DNA of 14,850 nucleotides, taken from the NCBI GenBank assembly GCA_937893735.1, contig CALBGD010000002.1, positions 1 through 14,850 of the forward strand. Direction: 5' to 3'. Below, in pieces: positions 7,828-14,850 of the stretch. The DNA is from an uncultured Clostridia bacterium (GTDB lineage: Bacteria > Bacillota > Clostridia > Oscillospirales > Ruminococcaceae). The notes under the pieces are model-generated. The model saw only the letters and a program-made list of their open reading frames with translations. It made no database searches and was not told the DNA's origin. Both the position numbers and the translations under genes were made by a program. Position 1 is the first letter of the stretch. Each line of letters begins with the position of its first letter.

Positions 7828-10800
7828 ATGGCTCGACAGACACGAGAAGAAAGAGAGCAGGAAGTCCGGGAACAGTATGAAGCTGTCACCGACAAACTTT
7901 ACACCGACCGACAGGCATTCAAGGATTTCCTTTCTTTTTCAGGCAAGCACTACAAGCTCCCGGCTGACCATGCAATGATGATATTCAGCAGCAACCCGAA
8001 CGCAGACATGGTTACAGATTACGACACATGGCAGAAACTCGACAGGCAGGTCACACGCGGTCAGAAATCTATGGCAGCGTTCGAAAACGGCAGGCTCCGT
8101 CACTACTTTGATATCTCCCAGACCGAGGGAAAAGCGATAAGACCCCGCTGGCATTTCGATAAGAACACGGCGGCAGCGTTCACTAAAGAGGTTTCCGCGC
8201 TTGAGGGCAAACAGTTCAACAGCATTACAAGCTGCGTTGACTACTTTTCCGACAGACAGACCTACGGTCAGATAGCCAACCTGACAAACGCACTGAACGT
8301 GGACGCAGCCAAGCGCAGGGAGTTTTCAAAATCGGTCAGCACTATGGTTCGGGCAATAGTAGCTGCCCGCTGCGGATACAACAGCAAGTTCAATTACAAG
8401 AGCGACCCGCTTGACCTTTCTGCGCTGGATATGCTGCACAGCAAGGCAGAGCTTGAAAAGCTCACAGAATTCATACAGATTAATGCGAAAGCAGTCCTGC
8501 TTTCGATGGAAAAGACCGTAACAGAAATTCAGAGGAGGAACAGTTATGAGCAAGGACATAATCAAGGACGGAATTCGCCAGATATGGTGCGAGGAGGACA
8601 GCAAGTATTATCCGGAGATAGTCGAGGAGAACGGCAAGCGGTACAGGCTCGATCCGGAAACATGGATATATTATCAGGAGCTGTCGCTGGGGCTGACGGA
8701 CGAGGAAGAAGAACTGATGAAGAAACCGATAGGGCGGTACGGGGCAGCATGGCAGAAGTTCATGGAGGAGAATTACCCGTACGAAATAACCGGGCTGAAG
8801 GGCAGAATGAAATGGGAGCTGATACCCCGGCAGATAGACAAGGAAGCCGAGGAAATGGCATGGAACATGGAGCAGGAATACGCCCGGAACAATCCTCGCC
8901 CGACAACGTTCACGGAGATAGCAACGTGGGAGAAAACGAAGCAGCTCGAGGTCGATCACAGAGTGATGAACGACTTGGTTCTCCAGCACAGAGCATAAGG
9001 AAAACGGCAGAAGCTGATACAGCTCCTGCCGTTTCTCTGTCTGATAAGAGCTTTGCGGAACAGGTGGACGAAAGTCTTAATGGAACGCTGCCTTTCTATA
9101 CAAGCCTTAAAGTGTGTGACACTCCAAAAATACTGCTTGATGTCGGCTGCGAACAACTTCCTATGTTATATACGCAGAAACACCTCAAAAATGCTATAAA
9201 GCCAGACAGCGGTAAAGAGCATTTTCATGGTTTAGATGTAGACCAAATAAAGAAACTGCCCGAACTACTCCAAAATCCGGTAATGGTATACGACTCACTG
9301 TCGAGAAATGATAGTATCGTTGTACTTACATCGGAATATGATAAAAACAATAATCCTATCATTGCAAGCATAAAGCCTAACGGTGAAGGGCGTTATGAAC
9401 TTGAAACAATCGAGTCAAATTTCATAACAAGTGTTCACGGCAGAGAAAACTTCATTTCACAAATGAAAAAGGCACAGGAACAGGACAAGATACTTTTCTG
9501 CGATAAACAGAAAAGCCAAGAGATGTTTGAAAGATGGGGACTACAATTATCCGAATTAACAAACACTCTTGACTTCAATGTTATTATACACCAAAGTCGT
9601 AATATTGTCAAGGGTTTAGAGCCGGAAAATAAAACAAAAAATCAGGAACAGCCTGAAAGATGGGGAGAACAATACTCCGAATTAACAGACGTTCCTGACC
9701 TTGACAATAGTATACACCCAGCAGACGAAAATGTCAAGGGTTCTGACCCGGAAAACGACCTGCTCATTGCCGCCGACGCATTAAGCAGCTACGCAAATGC
9801 ACAGCTGCAATACTATAATGCCAACGTGCGCGAAGCGTACCAGAGCAATGACAGAAACGCTTTCAAGAGCTCCGTAAACACAGCTCTGGATAACATTATC
9901 TCCGATGTGGTATCCGAGCGCGTTCCTCTGGAGAGTTTCGGCAGAAACTGCACAATGGAGCAGTTCATGACTCTGTACAAGGAAATGCTCGAGGATCAGG
10001 AATACAAGGATAAGTTCACATCTGAACTGGCTGACCGGGTGTACGGAGAACTCCAGCGACTGGACGAGGTTCGCGAATATGCTCACGCAAACGGCATTCC
10101 GTTTAGCGAAACTCCCCATGACCCTGACAGGGACGAAGATAGAAGTCCTTACGACTATGACGGCAGCATGAGCGTTGAGGACGGTGTCCTTGCAGCGGAC
10201 GCGAATAATCTCGAATGGATAATGAACGAGCACTCCGAGGAGCTGAAATCATCAGCAATTTCTTTTTCAGAAGATGAATTCAACAGCCACTTCACAGAGC
10301 AGGCTGAAAAGGCTCTGCGTGAGTATGCCGCCGAACACAGCTCCGAAAGCTGGTACAAGGATATGCTGAACGACCCTGAACATCTCAAAAAGGTGTCAAA
10401 TCTGGTCGCTCCAGCTATGTACAATGAGCTGCGTGAGGAAACGCAGCAGAAAAAAATCACATACCCCGCCGTGTATGTAACCGGCAGCTTTCAGCGTAAT
10501 TTCGACATACAGAGCGTCGGCTTTGAGATAGGCAAGCCCTACACCGTTGAGGAATTCAATGCTGCACTCAACAAGGCTAACGAAATCTGGAACAATGATG
10601 ATAGAAATCAGGACAAGCTCAACAGCGTTAATGTTTCGATTTACATGGACGAGCAGCACACCGCGCACAGTTATGAGGTTGAGCTATACGCTATGTACAA
10701 GAGCATAGGCGAGGTTATCGACATGAAGCCGTCAATCAAGCCCACGGGCGAATTATCAGAGCTTAAGGCGGCTGTATCGGCGATAGAAAACCCTACGCTC

Positions 10801-13800
10801 AATTCCGATGAAATCCCCTCTGACATCGACAAGTTCTATGTAGACAAAAATACCGAAAGCGTTACTTGGGTTTCTTACAACCCTGAAAGTTCTGCTGGCG
10901 GTCAGTTCGTTTACACCTATATGTCCTTTGACGATATCTTCGAAGCAATGGAAAAGGACGACCCCTTTAAATATCTTAGAGAAAATTGCAGACAGGAAGT
11001 TCTTGACCGAGGTGCAGAGGGCTTTGAAGAAGCAGCTGAGAAGTTTAAGACCGAAAGCCAGGATATATCTAGTCAGGATAAGGACTATCCGAAAAACCTC
11101 GTTGCGCTGACAGAACCGAGATACGCAATCTATCAGCTGAAAGATGATGAGGATTTGAGAGAGTACCAGTTCTCTGACAGCGAATATCTTAAAAATCACG
11201 GAATGTACGTTGACCGCGAGAACTATAACCGCGTTTACCGTGGTAGGCTCAAGGAAAACGAAACTCTTGAAGATATATATGAGCGTTTCAATGAAAATCA
11301 CCCGCAGGATTTCCACGGACATTCTCTTTCTGTCGGGGATATCGTTGCCGTAAAGCAAGACGGTAAAATCACCGCTAATTTCGTTGATACGGTTGGTTTT
11401 AACGAGATACCGGACTTCACCCTTTCCCGTGAGGAACGCAAGGCGCGAAGAACAATTGACAACCTCAATCTGCTTGCTGAAAAACAGCTTTCAAGCGATG
11501 AAATAGACACTCTGGGCGATAAGCTGTTTGACTACGACAATGCCCCAAAATATAACGGCATAACTAATTGGACTATGGGCGCAAGCCTTCATGCTGATGA
11601 TTTTGAAAGACTGACGACCAGTTTCCACAATGGCGAGAACATAAACGCCGAGATTGCAAAAAAGATATACGGTAATATGTCGTATTTCCGTTTCAGTTAT
11701 CCCTCTGATGGTGTCAGCAGCATTGAAATTTCATCGGAGAAAACAGACAGCGGAATAACGTTACGCACAAAAGGCGGATATGAGGTGACACATTCATGGG
11801 AAACTCTCGGACAAGCTCTGCTTATTGCCGCAAGACAGGAATTCAAAAGGCATGAGCAGCTTGACAGAGAGTATTTTCTGAACGAAGCCAAAGCCCGGAT
11901 AAACGAATATTCGCAGAGAGAGTTCCATGATGACGCTGATTTCTCCGACCTGTGGAAAGTCCCGCTTGCCTACACCACTCACGAAGATACTGAGGTTGAA
12001 GTGAGCGCTTATGCTGACCTCGAGGACAAGAGAATAGTAACGATGTACGGCGATAAGGTTGCTGCCGAACAGAGTTTCAAAAACGGTGACGATATGATTT
12101 CCGCGCTTGGAAACCTTGATTTCAGCGAACTGACAGCTATATCAGAAGAAACCGTGCAGCAGCTCACACCAGAAGAAAATCTTGCTACATATAGCACAAA
12201 ATCTGACGAGCAGGAAGAAAAGATATGGAAACCCTACATAATTGCTGACCTCAAGACATGGGCAGACAGCAGCAGCGCCGCAGCACCGTCTACACTGGAG
12301 CATTTCGACACGTTCGAAGAAGCAAAGGCGCGGTTTGACGAGCTTAGAAGCCAGCCGTACAACTCCGAAGAAACCCGGAACGCAGACGGCAGCCCTTACG
12401 CGCGACTTACCCTCGGCATTGAAACGAAAAATGGTGCAGTCGATGTAATCCATGTACGCGGCGGTCAGAACTACCTTGTGGACGATTTCACCCGCCAGCC
12501 CTCGATACTCTCAAATTCCAGCGCAATGGAGCTGATAAACAAAGCCGAAAGCGAGATAGGATTTGACCGCGTATTCAGCTTTAAGAAACTCGATAACGGC
12601 AGCTACGATAACGGCACAGACCTTTCTTTTTCGGACTGGAACAATGAAAACCACATATTCGCCGAAAAGCCGCAGCAGAAGCTACCGACTATCACTTGCA
12701 ACTGGAGTGAAAGCCCTGAATTCGAGGACGGCAAGACCTATTCTGTACTTGAATTTGACACCATAATGAAACAGGCAGACGAGGAACATATTTCCGCAAG
12801 AAAAGCCGGTCTGGAGAAATACGGTTCAGATGAGGAATGGGAAAGCGCCGATAAAGACGACTACTACCGCTGGCTAGGGTACGATAAGACCAACTTTACC
12901 GTTAATCTGTCGAACGGTGACAGTTTCACCGAAAGACAGGACATTGGTGACGGTTACGGCGGTGTGATTGATTTCCTTTCACAGTACAAAATATACTCCA
13001 AAGCAGTTGAAGAATTAAGGGAGGCTGCCAACAGCGAACAAAAGCAGCAGCTCACAGAACGTTCACAGGAACGTGTGCAGGAAACCGAACGCAGCCAGCA
13101 GAGCAGTTTCCATATCACAGATGAAACGGATATAGGAACAGGCGGTCTGAAAACCAAGTTCCAGAACAACACAGCAGCAATAACCACCCTTAAAACAATA
13201 GAGAGCGAAAGCCGCAGCGCAACTCCTGAAGAACAGAAAATACTTGCAAAGTACGTTGGCTGGGGCGGTATGCCGCAGGCATTCGACCAGGCAAACGAGC
13301 AGTGGAGCAAGGAATACAAGCAGCTCCGCGAACTGCTCACCGATGATGAATACAAGGCAGCAGCGGAAAGCACCCTGAACGCGCACTACACCTCTCCGGA
13401 AATCATCGGCGCGATGTACAAGGCGCTTAATAACTTCGGGTTCAATGGAGGAAACGTGCTGGAGCCTGCAATGGGCGTTGGTAACTTCTTCGGCTGTATG
13501 CCGGAGAGCATGAACAATGACAGCCGGCTGTACGGTGTGGAGCTGGACAGCCTGACAGGTCGTATCGCGCAGCAGCTCTATCCGCAGGCAGATATCCGGG
13601 TGCAGGGCTTTGAAAAGTCCGATTTTCCGGATAACTTCTTTGACGCGGCGATAGGAAACGTTCCTTTCGGTAACTACGGCGTAGCAGACAGACGGTATGA
13701 CAAGGAACATTTCCTCATTCACGATTATTTCTTTGCAAAAACGCTGGATAAGGTCGCGCCCGGCGGCGTGGTCGCATTCGTGACCTCAAAGGGTACGCTG

Positions 13801-14850
13801 GACAAGACAAATCCCAAAGTCCGCGAATACCTTGCGAAACGCGCTGACCTCATCGGCGCGATACGGCTGCCGAACAATGCGTTCAAGAACGCGAACACCG
13901 AAGTCACCTCGGATATAATTTTCTTGCAGAAACGCGAGAAAATGGCGGTCGAAATGCCCGACTGGGCGTATACCGGGCGTAACTCTGACGGAATGCCCAT
14001 AAACCAGTACTTTATTGACCACCCAGATATGGTACTCGGTAAGTTGGAATACACAACCGGAGCTTACGGACAGGAAGTCACTTGTACTCCCATTGAGGGC
14101 GAAAAGCTGTCAGAACAGCTTGACCGGGCTGTTGCAAAGCTCCGCGCCGATATGAAAGTACAGAAACGCGAAGAACGTCAGGACAAGGAGCGCGGCATTA
14201 TCCCGGCAACTGCGGACGTACAGAATTTCACACATACGCTGGTTGACGGTAAGCTGTATTTCCGCGAAAACAACGTAATGACTGAGGTCAAGCAGACCGG
14301 AAAAGACCTTGAACGCATGAAAGGGCTGCACGGTCTGCGCCAGACATTGCGCGAGCTGATTGACGCACAGTCCCGCAGCTGCTCTGACGAGGAGCTGCAC
14401 GGCTTACAAGCAAAGCTGAATACGCAGTATGACAGCTTTAAAAAGGAATACGGCAGCATTAACGACAGGCTCAACGCTAACGTGTTCCGCTGCGATGACG
14501 ATTACAACACCCTCTGTTCCCTCGAAATCGTCAACGCTGAAAAGAAAACCACACAGAAATCAGACATATTCACGCAGCGCACCATAAAGCCAACTGTCGA
14601 TGTCACGCACGTCGAAACACCGCAGGAAGCAATGCAGGTGTCGCTTGATATGAAAGGTCGCATAGATATAAGCTACATGGCGCAGCTTTGCGACAGAGAG
14701 CCGGAACAGGTCGTAAACGAGCTTGTCCAGAGCAACCAGATTTATCTCAATCCCGAAAAATACGTTGAAAGCGAACCGCTTGAGGGGTATGAGGAAAGCT
14801 CCGAATACCTTTCCGGCAACGTGCGCGAAAAGCTCCGCGCTGCCGAAAGA
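7828..14850 (+). CDS. Giant polyvalent protein: ArdC-like, MuF-C-like, YodL and N6-adenine methylase domains (3' end off window)
   Basis: One frame stays open for 2,341 codons to the window end. Residues about 13-110 resemble the ArdC N-terminal ssDNA-binding domain (a Tyr/Leu-rich start, then YDTWQKLDRQVTRGQKS, then YFDISQT). Residues 240-391 are a Gly/Arg/Asp/Gln-rich, probably disordered linker. Residues about 419-580 resemble the phage MuF C-terminal domain. Residues about 643-1090 hold accessory modules I cannot name firmly. A YodL domain follows at about 1092-1200 (YAIYQLKD, GHSLSVGDIVAV). Residues about 1632-1720 resemble a large-polyvalent-protein-associated module (YSVLEFD, DIGDGYGGVIDF). 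The methyltransferase region begins near 1780 with YVGWGG (1809-1814), HYTS (1853-1856), the SAM-binding LEPAMGVGNFF (1878-1888) and the catalytic motif NVPF (1944-1947, a variant of NPPY/F). Family members usually continue into a SNF2-type helicase. It has its own promoter and AGGAGG site. A role in protecting or establishing transferred DNA is inferred. Confidence 0.93.
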   Translation, partial: MARQTREEREQEVREQYEAVTDKLYTDRQAFKDFLSFSGKHYKLPADHAMMIFSSNPNADMVTDYDTWQKLDRQVTRGQKSMAAFENGRLRHYFDISQTEGKAIRPRWHFDKNTAAAFTKEVSALEGKQFNSITSCVDYFSDRQTYGQIANLTNALNVDAAKRREFSKSVSTMVRAIVAARCGYNSKFNYKSDPLDLSALDMLHSKAELEKLTEFIQINAKAVLLSMEKTVTEIQRRNSYEQGHNQGRNSPDMVRGGQQVLSGDSRGERQAVQARSGNMDILSGAVAGADGRGRRTDEETDRAVRGSMAEVHGGELPVRNNRAEGQNEMGADTPADRQGSRGNGMEHGAGIRPEQSSPDNVHGDSNVGENEAARGRSQSDERLGSPAQSIRKTAEADTAPAVSLSDKSFAEQVDESLNGTLPFYTSLKVCDTPKILLDVGCEQLPMLYTQKHLKNAIKPDSGKEHFHGLDVDQIKKLPELLQNPVMVYDSLSRNDSIVVLTSEYDKNNNPIIASIKPNGEGRYELETIESNFITSVHGRENFISQMKKAQEQDKILFCDKQKSQEMFERWGLQLSELTNTLDFNVIIHQSRNIVKGLEPENKTKNQEQPERWGEQYSELTDVPDLDNSIHPADENVKGSDPENDLLIAADALSSYANAQLQYYNANVREAYQSNDRNAFKSSVNTALDNIISDVVSERVPLESFGRNCTMEQFMTLYKEMLEDQEYKDKFTSELADRVYGELQRLDEVREYAHANGIPFSETPHDPDRDEDRSPYDYDGSMSVEDGVLAADANNLEWIMNEHSEELKSSAISFSEDEFNSHFTEQAEKALREYAAEHSSESWYKDMLNDPEHLKKVSNLVAPAMYNELREETQQKKITYPAVYVTGSFQRNFDIQSVGFEIGKPYTVEEFNAALNKANEIWNNDDRNQDKLNSVNVSIYMDEQHTAHSYEVELYAMYKSIGEVIDMKPSIKPTGELSELKAAVSAIENPTLNSDEIPSDIDKFYVDKNTESVTWVSYNPESSAGGQFVYTYMSFDDIFEAMEKDDPFKYLRENCRQEVLDRGAEGFEEAAEKFKTESQDISSQDKDYPKNLVALTEPRYAIYQLKDDEDLREYQFSDSEYLKNHGMYVDRENYNRVYRGRLKENETLEDIYERFNENHPQDFHGHSLSVGDIVAVKQDGKITANFVDTVGFNEIPDFTLSREERKARRTIDNLNLLAEKQLSSDEIDTLGDKLFDYDNAPKYNGITNWTMGASLHADDFERLTTSFHNGENINAEIAKKIYGNMSYFRFSYPSDGVSSIEISSEKTDSGITLRTKGGYEVTHSWETLGQALLIAARQEFKRHEQLDREYFLNEAKARINEYSQREFHDDADFSDLWKVPLAYTTHEDTEVEVSAYADLEDKRIVTMYGDKVAAEQSFKNGDDMISALGNLDFSELTAISEETVQQLTPEENLATYSTKSDEQEEKIWKPYIIADLKTWADSSSAAAPSTLEHFDTFEEAKARFDELRSQPYNSEETRNADGSPYARLTLGIETKNGAVDVIHVRGGQNYLVDDFTRQPSILSNSSAMELINKAESEIGFDRVFSFKKLDNGSYDNGTDLSFSDWNNENHIFAEKPQQKLPTITCNWSESPEFEDGKTYSVLEFDTIMKQADEEHISARKAGLEKYGSDEEWESADKDDYYRWLGYDKTNFTVNLSNGDSFTERQDIGDGYGGVIDFLSQYKIYSKAVEELREAANSEQKQQLTERSQERVQETERSQQSSFHITDETDIGTGGLKTKFQNNTAAITTLKTIESESRSATPEEQKILAKYVGWGGMPQAFDQANEQWSKEYKQLRELLTDDEYKAAAESTLNAHYTSPEIIGAMYKALNNFGFNGGNVLEPAMGVGNFFGCMPESMNNDSRLYGVELDSLTGRIAQQLYPQADIRVQGFEKSDFPDNFFDAAIGNVPFGNYGVADRRYDKEHFLIHDYFFAKTLDKVAPGGVVAFVTSKGTLDKTNPKVREYLAKRADLIGAIRLPNNAFKNANTEVTSDIIFLQKREKMAVEMPDWAYTGRNSDGMPINQYFIDHPDMVLGKLEYTTGAYGQEVTCTPIEGEKLSEQLDRAVAKLRADMKVQKREERQDKERGIIPATADVQNFTHTLVDGKLYFRENNVMTEVKQTGKDLERMKGLHGLRQTLRELIDAQSRSCSDEELHGLQAKLNTQYDSFKKEYGSINDRLNANVFRCDDDYNTLCSLEIVNAEKKTTQKSDIFTQRTIKPTVDVTHVETPQEAMQVSLDMKGRIDISYMAQLCDREPEQVVNELVQSNQIYLNPEKYVESEPLEGYEESSEYLSGNVREKLRAAER
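8531..8538 (+). promoter_or_regulatory. Strong ribosome site for the nested gene
   Basis: AGAGGAGG lies 7 bases before the ATG at 8546, inside the coding sequence of the giant gene. An ideal site at ideal spacing in the middle of another gene argues that the nested frame is translated from the same messenger. Confidence 0.75.
8546..8998 (+). CDS. TnpV-like protein, nested in another frame of the giant gene
   Basis: This 150-residue frame lies wholly inside the giant gene, shifted by one reading frame. From residue 60 it follows the layout of the transposon-encoded TnpV family: KPIGRYG, then about ten residues to a Glu/Asn/Tyr/Pro segment, LKGRMKWELIPRQIDKEAEE, a helical middle and a C-terminal EVDHRVMNDLVL helix. 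The first 55 residues (KYYPEIVEENGKRYRLDPETW) are typical of its variable N-terminus. The composition is that of a folded helical protein (many Trp, Tyr, Met, Leu and Glu), whereas the giant frame over the same bases is low-complexity and rich in Gly, Arg and Asp. A strong ribosome site precedes it and a long hairpin begins 3 bases after its stop. The role of TnpV is not well defined; it accompanies transposons and conjugative elements. The family call rests on my recollection of the pattern and not on an alignment. Confidence 0.7.
   Translation: MSKDIIKDGIRQIWCEEDSKYYPEIVEENGKRYRLDPETWIYYQELSLGLTDEEEELMKKPIGRYGAAWQKFMEENYPYEITGLKGRMKWELIPRQIDKEAEEMAWNMEQEYARNNPRPTTFTEIATWEKTKQLEVDHRVMNDLVLQHRA
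9002..9034 (+). terminator. Terminator-like hairpin just after the nested gene
   Basis: Stem AAACGGCAG/CTGCCGTTT (9 pairs), one A/C mismatch, then AGCTG/CAGCT (5 pairs) closed by the loop ATA. It starts 3 bases after the TnpV-like stop codon and is followed by a T-rich but broken tract (TTTCTCTGTCT counting from the stem end). The position fits an intrinsic terminator of tnpV, yet the giant frame reads straight through it. It may be an inefficient terminator, an attenuator or a relic. Confidence 0.6.
9061..9654 (+). other. AT-rich MuF-C-like module within the giant gene
   Basis: Residues about 412-609 of the giant protein. The pattern LPMLYTQKHLKNAI, HGLDVDQIKKLPELLQNPVMVYDS, SIVVLTSEYD and NPIIASI follows the phage MuF C-terminal domain, which occurs in phage head proteins and polyvalent proteins; phage MuF proteins often carry variable toxin-like ends. 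Three sampled 60-base lines here have 30-38% GC, against about 52% in sampled lines on both sides, so the module probably arrived separately. Whether it is an enzyme cannot be told from the sequence. Confidence 0.65.
9529..9777 (+). repeat. Degenerate 126-bp tandem duplication
   Basis: Two in-frame copies start at 9529 and 9655. Both encode ERWG, then SELT about three residues later, then an Ile-His pair, then VKG and a PEN motif. The first copy ends the MuF-C-like module and is AT-rich; the second is closer in composition to the downstream gene. The exact period of 42 codons keeps the frame open. Confidence 0.7.
12183..12200 (+). repeat. Second copy of the 18-base sequence from the ssb leader
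   Basis: TGCTACATATAGCACAAA occurs here inside the giant gene and at 7285-7302 in front of ssb. In this copy the inverted repeat is reduced to 5 pairs (TGCTA/TAGCA). It is translated as part of a Thr/Ser-rich linker (LATYSTKS) between two modules. By rough count an exact 18-base match in a window this size is expected about 0.002 times by chance. Confidence 0.55.

Noticed and set aside
8480..8989. Minus-strand open frame of 169 codons opposite the nested gene
   Set aside because: GA-rich coding sequence lowers stops on the opposite strand; no ribosome site and no family pattern. Only the two plus-strand frames have support.
10756..11358. Minus-strand open frame of 200 codons
   Set aside because: It is opposite the YodL part of the giant gene, has no start signal and no recognisable domain.
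13654..13671. NVPF in place of NPPY/F as a sign of a dead methylase
   Set aside because: As far as I recall this form is common in the helicase-methylase proteins of conjugative elements, and the other motifs are intact.
13063..13722. Minus-strand open frame of 219 codons opposite the methylase region
   Set aside because: It lies opposite well-conserved methyltransferase motifs, has no ribosome site, and its translation has the composition of a reverse-strand shadow.

Overview
The window looks like part of a conjugative or integrative mobile element from a Gram-positive gut or rumen anaerobe of the class Clostridia (Ruminococcus-like). This rests on the gene order (CD1108-like membrane protein, DUF4315 protein, topoisomerase III, SSB, giant ArdC/YodL/methylase protein), on strong AGGAGG ribosome sites and on a base composition near 50% GC. 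The genus is inference. No rRNA, tRNA, CRISPR array, integrase or relaxase is visible. All recognised genes are on the + strand.

Layout. Bases 1-4528 are a tightly packed transfer block: a CD1108-like membrane protein whose start may lie outside the window, a small protein with two membrane segments, a DUF4315-type coiled-coil protein and topoisomerase III. Starts and stops overlap or nearly touch, so this is probably one transcript. Bases 4534-7275 encode a 913-residue membrane-anchored surface protein with an unrecognised cytoplasmic head, InlB-type repeats and GLUG repeats. Bases 7321-7749 encode a single-stranded DNA-binding protein, preceded by a perfect inverted repeat. A strong promoter with a near-perfect palindrome in its spacer (7780-7808) then drives a giant gene from 7828 that is still open at the window end (2,341 codons). 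It is a 'polyvalent' protein: ArdC-like ssDNA-binding head, disordered linker, MuF-C-like module, several accessory modules, YodL domain and an N6-adenine methyltransferase domain. A helicase part is expected downstream but is not visible here.

The most notable place is 8531-9780, inside the giant gene. A complete TnpV-like gene with its own strong ribosome site lies in another frame, over the giant protein's linker. A long terminator-like hairpin follows its stop codon directly. Next comes an AT-rich module resembling the phage MuF C-terminal domain, ending in a degraded 126-bp tandem duplication. I read this as an overprinted gene pair beside a module-swapping site in a polyvalent protein.

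Working together (inference): the membrane proteins probably belong to or flank the transfer channel. Topoisomerase III and SSB would handle the DNA strand during transfer or replication. The surface protein could help cell-cell contact. The giant protein could enter the recipient or act early after transfer, protecting the incoming DNA by ssDNA binding and methylation.
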